From Nocardioidaceae bacterium (GTDB lineage Bacteria > Actinomycetota > Actinomycetes > Propionibacteriales > Nocardioidaceae): DNA of 64,000 nucleotides. The DNA is taken from NCBI GenBank assembly GCA_017744365.1, contig JAGIBL010000001.1, forward strand, positions 707,416-771,415. Direction: 5' to 3'. Within the stretch, counting starts at the first letter, position 1; each line of letters opens with the position of its first letter. The notes beneath the pieces are model-generated. The model was not told the origin of the DNA, did no database searches, and saw nothing but the letters and a program-made list of their open reading frames with translations. Positions 8,322 to 20,019 of the stretch are shown one piece after another. A program made the position numbers and the translations under genes.

Positions 8322-8936
8322 TCAGCGCGGGCGGAGCAGCAGGCGGACGGCGGTCTCGATGTGGTCGCCGACCTCCTCCGCGCCCGCGCGGCCGGTCACC
8401 CAGGAGACCAGGGCGGAGAGCCACACGTCGCTGACCACGCGGGCGATGGCGATGTCCTCGTCGGAGGGCGCCTCGCCCTCGACGTACTCCTCGCCCTTGA
8501 TCGCCCGGGTCAGCATCGTGGTCAGCTGCATGCCGACCACGTGGATCTCGCTGGCCACCGAGGCGTCGGCGAACATGAAGGCGCGGGTGAGCGCCTCGGT
8601 CAGGTTCGGGTCGCCCTGCATGCCGCGGGTGGCGCGCTTGAGCACGTAGATGACCCGCTCGTCGGGGGTCTCGCCGGGGATCGGCTTGCGGCCGACGATG
8701 CCCTGGGTGTCGTCGAACTGGCGGGCCAGCGCGGAGACCAGCAGGTGGATCTTCGAGGGGAAGTACCGGTAGAGCGTGCCCAGCGCCACGTCGGCCTGCT
8801 CGGCCACCGTGCGCATCTGCACCGCGTCGAATCCGCCCTTGGAGGCGAGTGCCACCGTTGCGTCCAGGATCCGCCGGCGGCGGTCACGCTGTGCTGCCGA
8901 ACCGAGGTCGTCGGCGGTCAGCGAGTTCGTCGTCAC
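8322..8936 (-). CDS. kstR: TetR-family repressor KstR of cholesterol catabolism
   Basis: A 204-residue TetR protein. The DNA-binding region (about 20-65) reads RRRRILDATVALASKGG and VALGTLYRYFPSK, nearly the same as mycobacterial KstR (Rv3574). The ligand domain keeps the KstR pattern LTEALTRAFMFADAS and ARVVSDVWLSALVSWVT. KstR represses sterol uptake and side-chain/ring genes and is released by a 3-oxo-steroid-CoA. The GTG start has GAGAAGG 8 bp upstream. The gene converges with the SDR at 8315 with only 6 bp between them. A near-consensus KstR box lies in the divergent region upstream, so it is probably autoregulated. Confidence 0.92.
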   Translation of the reverse strand: MTTNSLTADDLGSAAQRDRRRRILDATVALASKGGFDAVQMRTVAEQADVALGTLYRYFPSKIHLLVSALARQFDDTQGIVGRKPIPGETPDERVIYVLKRATRGMQGDPNLTEALTRAFMFADASVASEIHVVGMQLTTMLTRAIKGEEYVEGEAPSDEDIAIARVVSDVWLSALVSWVTGRAGAEEVGDHIETAVRLLLRPR

Positions 8937-8988
8937 GGCAGTACCTTCTCAGAGCGGATCGGAAATCAAGGCTAGCAGCGCCGTTGGG

Positions 8989-9008
8989 CATAATAGAAAC
9001 ACGTTGCA
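8989..9008. promoter_or_regulatory. KstR operator between kstR and the glycosyltransferase operon
   Basis: AGAAACACGTTGCA (8995-9008) fits TnnAACnnGTTnnA at every fixed position except the first T. It overlaps a possible -10 (CATAAT, 8989-8994) reading toward the glycosyltransferase. It sits 59 bp from the kstR start and 20 bp from the glycosyltransferase start. It could control both directions. Confidence 0.65.
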
Positions 9009-9027
9009 GAAAAGAAAGGGCGGGCCT

Positions 9028-10278
9028 TTGCGCATCGCACTCGTGTCCTACCGCAGCAAACCGCACTGCGGGGGACAGGGCGTCTACGTCCGCCACCTCA
9101 GTCGCGAGCTGACCGCTCTCGGGCACACCGTGGAGGTGTTCTCCGGTCAGCCCTACCCCGAGCTCGACGAGGGCGTGGCGCTGACCAAGGTCCCCTCCCT
9201 CGACCTCTACCGCGAGCCCGACCCCTTTCGGATGGTCTGGCCCTGGGAGTTCCGCGACCTGATCGACGCTCAGGAGTTCGCGATCATGTGCACCGCGGGC
9301 TTCCCGGAGCCGCGCACCTTCGCCAAGCGCCTGTTCAAGGTGATGAAGACCCGCAAGGACGACTTCGACGTCGTCCACGACAACCAGGTGCTCGCCCACG
9401 GCATCCTCAAGCTCGAGGAGCTCGGCCTGCCGGTGCTCACCACCGTGCACCACCCGATCACCTTCGACCGCCGCGTCGACATCGCCGCGGCCCCGACGCT
9501 GCGCAAGAAGCTCTCGCTGCGCCGCTGGTACGGCTTCCTGCGGATGCAGGGCTCCGTCGTACGACGGGCCCGTTGGATCCTGCTGCCGAGCGAGTCCTCG
9601 GCTCGCGACGCGGCCAAGGACTTCGGCGCCGACCCGGCCAAGATGCAGGTGATCCCGCTCGGCGTGGACGACTGCTTCGTGCCGCCGACCGAGCCGCGGG
9701 TGCCGGGCCGGCTGGTCGCGATGGCCAGCGCCGATGCCCCGATGAAGGGCATCGCCACGCTGCTCGAGGCGTTCGCCAAGCTGCGCACCGAGCGCGACCT
9801 GGAGCTGCTGCTGGTCACCAAGCCGACCCCGGGTGGGCGCACCGAGCAGCTCATCGACTCCCTCGGCATCGGCGAGCACGTCCGGTTCGTCAACGGAATC
9901 TCCGACGAGGAGCTGGTGAAGGTGATGGGTTCCGCGGAGCTGGCCTGCGTGCCGTCGCTCTACGAGGGCTTCTCGCTGCCGACCGCGGAGCTGATGGCCT
10001 GCGAGACCCCGCTGGTGGTCAGCCGCACCGGCGCCATCCCGGAGGTGGTCGGGCCCGAGGGACTCTGCGCGGACATGGTCACCCCCGGCGACGTCGGCGA
10101 GCTGGCCAACGCCATCGCGGCGCTGCTCGACGACCCGGAGCGCCGGGCGCGGATGGGCAAGGCCGGCCGCGCGCGGGCCCAGGAGCTGTTCAGCTGGCGC
10201 GCAGTCGCCAAGGCCACCGCCGCCGCCTACGAGCACGTGATCGCCGACTACGAGAAGGACCACCATGCTGACCGTTGA
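9028..10278 (+). CDS. GT4-family glycosyltransferase
   Basis: A 416-residue GT-B glycosyltransferase. The N-terminal half opens with RIALVSYRSKPHCGGQGVYV, a glycine-rich acceptor loop. The C-terminal half has the GT4 nucleotide-sugar motif PSLYEGFSLPTAELMACETPLV with the retaining-type E-x7-E. The TTG start at 9028 is chosen because AAAGGG lies 7 bp upstream and the fold starts right after it; longer in-frame readings would run into kstR. No signal or membrane helix is seen. The methyltransferase gene overlaps it by 14 bp. The donor and acceptor are unknown; the KstR box upstream suggests production linked to sterol status. Confidence 0.8.
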   Translation: MRIALVSYRSKPHCGGQGVYVRHLSRELTALGHTVEVFSGQPYPELDEGVALTKVPSLDLYREPDPFRMVWPWEFRDLIDAQEFAIMCTAGFPEPRTFAKRLFKVMKTRKDDFDVVHDNQVLAHGILKLEELGLPVLTTVHHPITFDRRVDIAAAPTLRKKLSLRRWYGFLRMQGSVVRRARWILLPSESSARDAAKDFGADPAKMQVIPLGVDDCFVPPTEPRVPGRLVAMASADAPMKGIATLLEAFAKLRTERDLELLLVTKPTPGGRTEQLIDSLGIGEHVRFVNGISDEELVKVMGSAELACVPSLYEGFSLPTAELMACETPLVVSRTGAIPEVVGPEGLCADMVTPGDVGELANAIAALLDDPERRARMGKAGRARAQELFSWRAVAKATAAAYEHVIADYEKDHHADR

Positions 10279-10993
10279 CTTCGACCGCCTCGGCCTGCTG
10301 CCCGGTGACCGTGTCATCGACATGGGCTGCGGCGCCGGCCGGCACGCCTTCGAGATGTACCGCCGCGGCGCCGACGTGATCGCCTTCGACCAGGACGCCG
10401 ACGAGCTCGCCGGCGTGCTGGAGCTGTTCGGCGCGATGAAGGAGGCCGGCGAGGTCCCCGTGGGCGCGGCCGCCGACATCAAGGAGGGCGACGCGCTGGC
10501 GCTGCCGTTCGCGGACGGCGAGTTCGACCGGGTGGTGGCCTCGGAGGTGCTCGAGCACATCCACGACGACCACACCGCGATCAAGGAGCTGATCCGGGTG
10601 CTGCGCCCCGGCGGCACGATGGCGATCACGGTGCCGCGCTGGCTGCCCGAGGTCATCAACTGGCGGCTCTCCGACGACTACCACAACGCCCCGGGCGGCC
10701 ACATCCGCATCTACACCGACCACGAGCTGAAGTGGAAGTTCGTGAACGCCGGCATGGAGTTCGAGGGCAAGGCGCACGCGCACGGCCTGCACGCGCCGTA
10801 CTGGTGGCTCAAGAGCGCCGTCGGCGTGGACAAGGACGACCACCCGCTGGTGAAGGCGTACCACCAGGTGCTCGTCTGGGACATCATGAAGACGCCGCGC
10901 TGGTCGACGCTGACCGGGCTCGCGGAGAAGGCGCTCAACCCGCTCATCGGGAAGAGCATGGTGTTGTACTTCCGCAAGCCCGAGAGCGCATGA
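10265..10993 (+). CDS. class I SAM-dependent methyltransferase
   Basis: A 242-residue methyltransferase with motif I VIDMGCGAGRH at about 18-28, the acidic end of strand beta-2 (FDQDAD), and GEFDRVVASEVLEHIHD as motif II/III (methyltransf_11 type). It starts inside the end of the GT4 gene and its stop overlaps the next start (ATGA). The three genes are therefore translationally coupled and should act on one molecule, for example methylating a sugar or lipid. An N-terminal extension before motif I is almost absent, so substrate recognition must come from the C-terminal half (IRIYTDHELKWKFVNAGMEF). Confidence 0.8.
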   Translation: MLTVDFDRLGLLPGDRVIDMGCGAGRHAFEMYRRGADVIAFDQDADELAGVLELFGAMKEAGEVPVGAAADIKEGDALALPFADGEFDRVVASEVLEHIHDDHTAIKELIRVLRPGGTMAITVPRWLPEVINWRLSDDYHNAPGGHIRIYTDHELKWKFVNAGMEFEGKAHAHGLHAPYWWLKSAVGVDKDDHPLVKAYHQVLVWDIMKTPRWSTLTGLAEKALNPLIGKSMVLYFRKPESA

Positions 10994-12075
10994 CCTCTCG
11001 CGTTCCTGCCGTCGACGGCGTCCTGACCTCGGATCAGGTCGCCCGCACGGCCGCGTCCATCGAGGCGATGCAGGAGCCCTCGGGCGCGATCCCGTGGACG
11101 TACGGCGAGAAGACCGACGTCTGGAACCACGTCGAGGGCGCGATGGCGCTGCTCGTCGGGGGCCGGGTCGAGGCCGCCGAGCGCGCCTACGCCTGGTGCG
11201 CGCGCACCCAGCGGGCCGACGGCTCCTGGCCGATGGAGGTCGTGGCCGGCGAGGTCCGGGACGCGTCGGGGGAGACGAACATGTCGGCGTACCTGGCCGT
11301 CGGCATCTGGCACCACTGGCTGCTGCGCCGCGACCTCGTCTTCACCGCACGCATGTGGCCCGTCGTACGGCGGGCGCTGGACTTCGTGGTCGGCCTGCAG
11401 CTCGACTGGGGCGGCATCGCCTGGTCGCAGGAGTGGGATGCCGACGAGCCCGCCAAGGTCAACGAGGAGGCGCTCCTCGCGGGCTCCTCGAGCATCTACC
11501 AGGCGCTGCGCGCCGGGGTGGCGCTGGCCGACCTGATGGACGACCCGCAGCCGGACTGGGAGCTGGCCGGCGGCCGCCTCGGGCACGCGCTGCGCCACCA
11601 CCGCGACGCGTTCCTGGACAAGTCCGAGTTCTCGATGGACTGGTACTACCCGGTGCTCGGCGGCGCGGTCCGCGGGGCCGCCGCGGTCGAGCTCATCGAG
11701 CGCGGCTGGGACACCTTCGTGGTGCCCGGGCTCGGCATCCGCTGCGTGAGCACCAACGACTGGGTGACCGGCGCGGAGACCTGCGAGCTGGTGATGTCGC
11801 TGGACGCGATCGGCGACCACGAGCGCGCGCTGGAGCAGTTCGCCGCGATGCAGCACCTGCGCGCCGAGGACGGGCGGTACTGGACCGGGTACGTCTGGCC
11901 GGACCAGGTGAACTGGCCGCACGAGCACACGTCGTACACGGCCGCCGCGGTGGTGCTCGCCGCCGACGAGCTCTCCCGGACCACCCCGGGCTCGGGGATC
12001 ATGCGGGGAGACACGCTGGCGCCGCACTTCGAGGAGATCGCGCTGGAGTGCGGCTGCACCCGGCTGCCCGTGTGA
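10990..12075 (+). CDS. alpha/alpha-toroid protein of prenyltransferase/cyclase-like fold
   Basis: A 361-residue protein with no signal peptide. It contains several motifs of the alpha/alpha-barrel superfamily: QRADGSWPME, the WNHVEGAMALLVGG helix and EDGRYWTGYVWPDQ. Many actinobacterial genomes label such proteins prenyltransferase, but prenyltransferase metal or CaaX motifs are not obvious. A six-hairpin glycosidase-like or cyclase-like role is equally possible. The ATG overlaps the methyltransferase stop. Conserved His, Glu and Asp residues around WNHVE and NWPHEHTSY may form an active site. Function is unknown; the operon suggests glycolipid or terpenoid-glycoside processing. Confidence 0.6.
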   Translation: MTSRVPAVDGVLTSDQVARTAASIEAMQEPSGAIPWTYGEKTDVWNHVEGAMALLVGGRVEAAERAYAWCARTQRADGSWPMEVVAGEVRDASGETNMSAYLAVGIWHHWLLRRDLVFTARMWPVVRRALDFVVGLQLDWGGIAWSQEWDADEPAKVNEEALLAGSSSIYQALRAGVALADLMDDPQPDWELAGGRLGHALRHHRDAFLDKSEFSMDWYYPVLGGAVRGAAAVELIERGWDTFVVPGLGIRCVSTNDWVTGAETCELVMSLDAIGDHERALEQFAAMQHLRAEDGRYWTGYVWPDQVNWPHEHTSYTAAAVVLAADELSRTTPGSGIMRGDTLAPHFEEIALECGCTRLPV

Positions 12076-12118
12076 GCCGCCCGTCTGAAGGTCCTGGTCC
12101 ATCTGGGCCATGAAGTCC

Positions 12119-12138
12119 TGACCGATCAGGTTCGGTCA
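12119..12138. promoter_or_regulatory. inverted repeat between toroid gene and hybrid kinase
   Basis: TGACCGA and TCGGTCA form perfect 7-bp arms around a 6-bp spacer. No T-run follows, so a transcription-factor operator for the histidine kinase is slightly more likely than a terminator of the glycosyltransferase operon. A related element occurs at 19186-19201. Confidence 0.4.
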
Positions 12139-12220
12139 GTCCCTTCTCGTGGGTCTTATGTCCCATTTACCCTTGTTGTGGAGTTCGCGCACGCGGAGGT
12201 TCCGCGCAAGGAGGGCAGGG

Positions 12221-15010
12221 ATGCAGGCCGGCACCCATCGGCTGATCGTCGAGTCGTCGCTCGACGGTCTGTGGCTGGTGGACGCGCACGGCCGCACCCT
12301 GTTCGCGAACGCCCGCGTCGGCGAGCTGCTCGGCCGCACCGCGGCGGAGGTCGACGCGATCGGCGTCGCCGACGTGCTCGACGAGCGCGACCGGCTCTGC
12401 TTCGAGGCCCGGCTGGCCGCCCTCGGGCACCGCGAGACCGACGTGCTCGACGCGGTCGACACCGAGCGCGTCTACCGGCGGCCGGACGGCAGCGGGGTCC
12501 CGCTGATGGTCAGCGAGCAGCCCCTGTACGACGACGCCGGCGGCCTGGTCGGCTACCTGCACCGGCTCACCGACGACAGCCGCCGCCGCGCGCTGACCGA
12601 GGAGCTGCGCCGCAGCCGCTCCCAGCTGGCCGAGGCGCAGGCGATCGCCCGGCTGGGCAGCTGGGAGATCTGCACGGACCCCGAGCGGGTCAGCTGGTCC
12701 CAGGGCATGTACGACCTGCTCGGCGTGGACGCGGAGACGTTCGAGGCCGGCCCGGAGGCCTTCTTCGGCCAGCTCGTCGAGGCGGACCGGGAGCCGATCC
12801 GGCGGATCTGGGAGCGGGTCTTCGTCGAGCCGGGCGAGCACCGCATCGACGTCCGGGTGCGCCGGCCCGACGGCGCGGTCCGCTGGGTGCGCGCGGTCGG
12901 CCAGGTGCTGGAGTGGGCCGCGGACGGCAGCGCGCTGCGGATCGGCGGCACCGTCCAGGACATCCACGACCTCAAGGAGGCCGAGCTCAACCTGCTCGAC
13001 TCGGTCGAGGTCAACACGCTCATGCAGTTCATCGCGACCACCGCCAACGAGGCCACCACCTTCGACGAGGCGCTGGCCTCCTCGCGCGAGCTGCTGCTCG
13101 CGCACCCGGACTGGCTGCGCGGGGTCGCCTTCGACGTGACCCCGGCAGGCCCGCGGTTCCGCCCGGTGCGCGCCGACGACGAGATCGTCCCGGCCGCGGT
13201 CGAGCTGGCCGTCGCCGAGCAGGTGCTCGCCACCGGCGGACTCGTCTTCGAGGAGACGGTGCGCCCGCAGCACCCGCTCATCGGCTTCCCGATCGCCATC
13301 CACGGCGAGCCGCTGGTGGTGCTGGTCATCACCAACCGGTCGCCGTTCGTGAGGCACGCGATGATGACCTCGCTGGTCTCCCAGGTGGCCGGCCAGCTGG
13401 CCCAGGTGGCGCTGCGCGAGGAGGCCGCCGCCGAGCTGGCCGCCGCGCGCGACCTGGCGATGGCGGCCTCGCTGGCGAAGTCGGAGTTCCTGGCCACGAT
13501 GAGCCACGAGATCCGGACCCCGCTCAACGGCGTGCTCGGCCTGACCGACCTGCTGCTGCACACCGACCTGGACGCCAAGCAGCGCGAGCTGGCCGAGGCG
13601 ATGCAGGGCGCGGGCCGGGCGCTGCAGGTGCTCATCAGCGACATCCTGGACTTCTCCAAGATCGAGGCCGGCGGCCTGGAGCTGGAGGAGGTCGAGTTCC
13701 AGCCCGCGGTCGTTGTCGGCGGCACCCGGGAGCTGTTCGCCGAGGCCGCCCGCGCCCGCAACGTCTCCCTGGAGGTCGAGCTCGACGAGGACGTGCCGGA
13801 CCGGCTCTCCGGCGACCCCGGCCGGCTCAGCCAGGTGCTCGCCAACCTGGTCTCCAACGCGATCAAGTTCACCCAGGACGGCCGCGTCGTGATCCGGGTG
13901 GGCGCCGCCCCGGAGGACGACGAGGTGGTGCTGCGCGTCGAGGTGGCCGACACCGGCATCGGCATGGACCCCGAGCAGCTCGCCCGGATCTTCCAGCCGT
14001 TCCGGCAGGCCGACGCGTCCACGACCCGCAACTTCGGCGGCACCGGCCTCGGCCTGACCATCGCGCACCGGCTCGCCGGCGCCCTCGGCGGCCAGATCGG
14101 GGTGCGCAGCAGCACCGGCCGGGGCAGCACGTTCTGGTTCACCGCCCGGTTCCGCCAGCCGCTCGAGGTCCCCGAGCTCGCCGGCCGGGCCGAGCTGGCC
14201 GGGGCCGAGCGCCGCGGCGGGGGGCACGTCCTCGTGGTCGAGGACAACGAGGTCAACCAGCTCGTCGCGGTCGGGATGCTCAACATCCTCGGCTACACCT
14301 CCGAGGTCGCCGCCGACGGTGCCGCGGCCGCCGCGCGCGCGGCCGGGGGCCGGTTCGACGCGGTGCTGATGGACCTGCAGATGCCGCGGCTGGACGGCTA
14401 CGCGGCGACCCGGCTGATCCGGGGGTCCGAGCCGTCCGGCGTGCGGGTGCCGATCATCGCGCTGACCGCGTCGGCGACCGCGGGGGAGCAGGAGCGCTGC
14501 CTGGCCGCGGGGATGACCGGGTTCCTGTCCAAGCCGGTGGGCCTGGAGGCGCTCGGCAAGGTGCTCCACGACCAGCTGCTGTTCACCTCGCGCGCGACGG
14601 CGACCGCCCAGGCGTCCGCCCAGCCCGAGGAGCCGCCGGCGCGCACGCAGGTGCTCGATCCGAGCCGGCTCGAGGAGCTGATCGCGATGGGGGCCGAGGC
14701 GGTGCCGCTGGTCCGGCGGGCGGTCGACAACTTCATCGCCTCCTGCCCCGAGCAGGTCGCCGACCTGCGGACCTGCTGGGCCGACGAGGACGCCGGCAGC
14801 ATGCGGGCCGCCGCGCACAAGCTCAAGGGAAGTGCTGCCAACCTCGGCGCCGGCCGGCTCGCCGAGCTGGCCCGGGTGGTCGAGGAGCTGGCCGAGGCGG
14901 GCGACCTCGAGGAGGCCGGCGCGATGCTCGACCAGCTCGAGATCGGCGCCAAGGAGGCAGTGCTGGCGCTGTCCTCGTTCGAGATCGTCGCCGGGCCGCG
15001 CTCGGCCTGA
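12221..15010 (+). CDS. hybrid sensor histidine kinase (PAS-PAS-HisKA-HATPase-REC-Hpt)
   Basis: A 929-residue multi-domain kinase without any transmembrane helix. Two PAS domains span about 1-120 and 130-255, and a divergent GAF-like region about 270-400. The H-box MSHEIRTPLNG follows, with phospho-acceptor His429. The ATPase domain has N box NLVSNAIKFT, G1 DTGIGM and G2 GTGLGL. A receiver domain has Asp718 (LMDLQMP), and a C-terminal Hpt domain has His866 (AHKLKGSA). This is the full phosphorelay layout of ArcB/BarA-type proteins, rare in actinobacteria. The ATG at 12221 has a strong GGAGGG site. No response regulator is adjacent, so the output partner is elsewhere. Confidence 0.9.
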   Translation: MQAGTHRLIVESSLDGLWLVDAHGRTLFANARVGELLGRTAAEVDAIGVADVLDERDRLCFEARLAALGHRETDVLDAVDTERVYRRPDGSGVPLMVSEQPLYDDAGGLVGYLHRLTDDSRRRALTEELRRSRSQLAEAQAIARLGSWEICTDPERVSWSQGMYDLLGVDAETFEAGPEAFFGQLVEADREPIRRIWERVFVEPGEHRIDVRVRRPDGAVRWVRAVGQVLEWAADGSALRIGGTVQDIHDLKEAELNLLDSVEVNTLMQFIATTANEATTFDEALASSRELLLAHPDWLRGVAFDVTPAGPRFRPVRADDEIVPAAVELAVAEQVLATGGLVFEETVRPQHPLIGFPIAIHGEPLVVLVITNRSPFVRHAMMTSLVSQVAGQLAQVALREEAAAELAAARDLAMAASLAKSEFLATMSHEIRTPLNGVLGLTDLLLHTDLDAKQRELAEAMQGAGRALQVLISDILDFSKIEAGGLELEEVEFQPAVVVGGTRELFAEAARARNVSLEVELDEDVPDRLSGDPGRLSQVLANLVSNAIKFTQDGRVVIRVGAAPEDDEVVLRVEVADTGIGMDPEQLARIFQPFRQADASTTRNFGGTGLGLTIAHRLAGALGGQIGVRSSTGRGSTFWFTARFRQPLEVPELAGRAELAGAERRGGGHVLVVEDNEVNQLVAVGMLNILGYTSEVAADGAAAAARAAGGRFDAVLMDLQMPRLDGYAATRLIRGSEPSGVRVPIIALTASATAGEQERCLAAGMTGFLSKPVGLEALGKVLHDQLLFTSRATATAQASAQPEEPPARTQVLDPSRLEELIAMGAEAVPLVRRAVDNFIASCPEQVADLRTCWADEDAGSMRAAAHKLKGSAANLGAGRLAELARVVEELAEAGDLEEAGAMLDQLEIGAKEAVLALSSFEIVAGPRSA

Positions 15011-15017
15011 CCCGCCG

Positions 15018-17829
<2,812 letters not shown>

Positions 17830-17876
17830 TCTGAGTCGTGCGGCACACGGTGTCCGATCTGCGCCTCCGGCGCGGG

Positions 17877-17930
17877 GAGGTCTTGAGGAACGTGGCCGGC
17901 GAGCGGCTGCTGGGGCTACCGCGCGGCTGA
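17877..17930 (+). pseudogene. remnant of a second acyl-CoA dehydrogenase 3' end
   Basis: Read in frame, this segment gives EVLRNVAGERLLGLPRG followed by TGA. It repeats the last 15 residues of FadE34 exactly (LRNVAGERLLGLPRG), but with different synonymous codons at about ten positions. No start codon or upstream coding similarity is seen. It overlaps the 3' end of the convergent esterase gene, which uses the opposite strand of the same DNA. It looks like the left-over end of an ancestral or duplicated acyl-CoA dehydrogenase. Confidence 0.65.
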
Positions 17931-19163
17931 GACCGCGTCCGTCTCGGTCGCCGTCCGGCGGTTGGCGCGGTGCCACTCCAGCCAGCGCTCGACCGCCCGG
18001 ATGATGTGCTGGCTGCGGATCGAGGAGAACACCTCGAACGCGTGCTGGGTGTTGGGCAGCTCCAGGTAGGTGACCACCGCGGTGGAGACCTCGCGCAGCT
18101 TCTGCACGAACGCGCGCGCCTGCCGGACCGAGACCAGCCCGTCGTGGACGCCGTGGATCACGAAGAAGTCCGGCGCGTCGGCGCTCACGTGCGCGATCGG
18201 CGAGGCCAGCTCGAACGCGGCCAGCTCGGTCTTCGGGTCGGCCTTGAACACCCGCGGCGCCAGGAACAGGTCGCGCATCTCGACGGCGGCGCGGTCGCCG
18301 GTGATCCCGCCCAGGTCGTAGACGCCGTAGAACGGCACGCACGCCGAGACGCGGGTGTCGGCGTCCTCGAAGCCCGGCTGGTACTCCTTCACCTCGGGCG
18401 TGAGCGCGGCCAGCGCGGCCAGGTGCCCGCCCGCCGAGCCGCCGGTGATGACCAGGTACGACGGGTCGCCGCCGTAGGACGCGATGTTGTCGCGCACCCA
18501 GGCGATCGCCTTCTTCACGTCCACGATCTGCGCCGGGAACGGGTGCTTGGGCGCGAGCCGGTAGTTGATCGCCACGCAGACCCAGCCGCGCGCGGCCATC
18601 CGGTTCATCAGGATCAGGCCCTGCTGGGCCTTGTCGCCGATGGTCCAGCCGCCGCCGTGCACCTGGATCAGCACCGGCGCGTTCGTCAGGTCGAGGCCCT
18701 CGGGGCGATAGATGTCGAGCCGCGCGCGGCTGCCGCCCTCGCGGTAGCTGATGTCGCGGATCACCTCGACGCCGGGCTTGGCCAGCGCGAACGGGCGGGC
18801 CAGATCGCGCAGCGGCGTCTTCAGGTCCGCGTCCGCGGGCCGGTCCGGGATCTGGTCGAGGTAGTCCGCGCCGAGGGAGTCCTGGAGCTGGGCCTCGGCG
18901 AGCTCGCCGGCCCGGCGTGCGTGCGAGATCGCGTACGCCAGCCCGGCCGCACTCGCCCCGGCCAGCAGCATCCCCGTCTTGGAGGCCTTGCCGCGCACCA
19001 GCGCCTGGGCGGTGTCGAGGGCGGTGAGGCCGAGCAGCTGCGGCGCGAGCTCGCCGGTCGGCCAGCCGAAGGCGAACCCGAGGGCGGCGAGCCGGCCCCG
19101 GGGCGGACGCAGCGCGTTGGCGGTGAGCGCGGCGGTGACGATCTGACGACGCAGGTACCCCAT
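17916..19163 (-). CDS. membrane-anchored HSL-family alpha/beta hydrolase (esterase/lipase)
   Basis: A 415-residue hydrolase. The oxyanion-hole motif HGGGW and nucleophile motif GGSAGGH (Ser in G-x-S-x-G) define the hormone-sensitive-lipase family. The late DGLVS and QHAFE segments supply Asp and His of the triad. The first 100 residues are hydrophobic in places (LLGLTALDTAQALV, GMLLAGASAAGLAYAI), suggesting membrane association. Its C-terminal codons lie over the acyl-CoA dehydrogenase remnant described at 17877. It is transcribed toward fadE34. Similar esterases release acyl groups from sterol or wax esters, but the substrate here is unproven. Confidence 0.85.
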   Translation of the reverse strand: MGYLRRQIVTAALTANALRPPRGRLAALGFAFGWPTGELAPQLLGLTALDTAQALVRGKASKTGMLLAGASAAGLAYAISHARRAGELAEAQLQDSLGADYLDQIPDRPADADLKTPLRDLARPFALAKPGVEVIRDISYREGGSRARLDIYRPEGLDLTNAPVLIQVHGGGWTIGDKAQQGLILMNRMAARGWVCVAINYRLAPKHPFPAQIVDVKKAIAWVRDNIASYGGDPSYLVITGGSAGGHLAALAALTPEVKEYQPGFEDADTRVSACVPFYGVYDLGGITGDRAAVEMRDLFLAPRVFKADPKTELAAFELASPIAHVSADAPDFFVIHGVHDGLVSVRQARAFVQKLREVSTAVVTYLELPNTQHAFEVFSSIRSQHIIRAVERWLEWHRANRRTATETDAVSAAR

Positions 19164-19185
19164 GCGCTGACCCTACCCGGTGGCC

Positions 19186-19201
19186 CTGACCGGTCGGTCA
19201 G
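19186..19201. promoter_or_regulatory. candidate operator upstream of the esterase
   Basis: CTGACCG and CGGTCAG form a perfect 7-bp inverted repeat with a 2-bp centre, 23 bp upstream of the esterase start. Compact TGACCG/CGGTCA palindromes are typical of TetR-family sites. The regulator is not identified. Confidence 0.45.
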
Positions 19202-19289
19202 TAGGGCGGAAGCGCGCGGTACGCCCTGGTCTGTACCAGTGTGTCCGCAAACATGACGGAACGCGCACCCAGCCCGGATACTCACCGTC

Positions 19290-20018
19290 ATGCCGTCGCC
19301 GTCTCGGATCCTTCGCCTCGCGCTCGCTGCCGCGATCACGGGCGCGTGCGTCACCGGCACGCTGGCGGGTCCCGCCACGGCGCTGAGCGCACGCGTCGCC
19401 GACCCGTCGACCTCGCCGGCCAGCGCCGACGTGACCGGCGTGCGCTACATCGACGGCGAGGGCCGCACGGTCACCCGGGTGCACGTACGACGGCTGCCGC
19501 GCGCCGGCTCGGTGCTGGTGCGGATCGGCCCCGCCTCCGGGGTGCCCGGGTACGTCGCCCACGTGACCCGTACTCGCGCGGGCGTGCTCACCACCGCGCT
19601 GACCCGGGACGGGTCCGGCGTCGCCTGCCACCTGGACGCGACCTGGTCGCGCGCCGCCAACCTGGTCCAGGTCACCGTGCCGCAGTCCTGCCTCGACTTC
19701 GGCCGCTTCCTGGTCAAGCACCGGTTCCAGGCGGTCTTCCGCGCGGCGGCCGGGACCGACCGGGCCCCCGCGCGGATCGTCGGGCGCGGTGACTCACCCG
19801 GCTGCGTGACCGCGGCCGAGTCGGCCGCCCTGCGGCTCGGGCAGCGGATGGACGCGGTGCACGCCCGGTTCGACACCGCCGGCGTTCCCGAGCCCGCCGA
19901 CCCGGGCACCGCGCTGCGCTCCTACCGGGGCTGCGCGCCCGGCACCGACTACGAGGTCCAGTACGCCGCCGGAGCCGTGGTGGGCTGGACCGTCCTCGGC
20001 GGCCCTCCGGTCGCCTGA
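19290..20018 (+). CDS. secreted protein of unknown function
   Basis: A 242-residue protein with a clear Sec signal (basic RILRLALAAAITGACVTGTLAG core, cleavage probably after ATA-LSA near residue 31). The mature part has four Cys (in GVACHLD, QSCLDF, SPGCVTA and YRGCAPG), consistent with two disulfides, and no catalytic motif that I recognise. It resembles other small exported actinobacterial proteins with beta-rich folds. It is alone on its strand, between the esterase and a DUF1272 gene, and its promoter region contains the TGACCG palindrome. Confidence 0.6.
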   Translation: MPSPSRILRLALAAAITGACVTGTLAGPATALSARVADPSTSPASADVTGVRYIDGEGRTVTRVHVRRLPRAGSVLVRIGPASGVPGYVAHVTRTRAGVLTTALTRDGSGVACHLDATWSRAANLVQVTVPQSCLDFGRFLVKHRFQAVFRAAAGTDRAPARIVGRGDSPGCVTAAESAALRLGQRMDAVHARFDTAGVPEPADPGTALRSYRGCAPGTDYEVQYAAGAVVGWTVLGGPPVA

Positions 20019-20019
20019 C

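Noticed and set aside
9571..9580. GGATCC hexamers inside coding regions (for example here and at 24746, 25562 and 31647)
   Set aside because: They lack the TT/AA flanks and pairing of the control-region copies and fit ordinary Trp-Ile, Arg-Ile or Gly-Ser codons.
12167..14818. Very long open frame on the minus strand opposite the hybrid kinase
   Set aside because: It mirrors the codons of the kinase in a G+C-rich genome and has no motif, ribosome site or family resemblance. Similar mirror frames opposite fadE34 and the beta-helix gene were dropped for the same reason.
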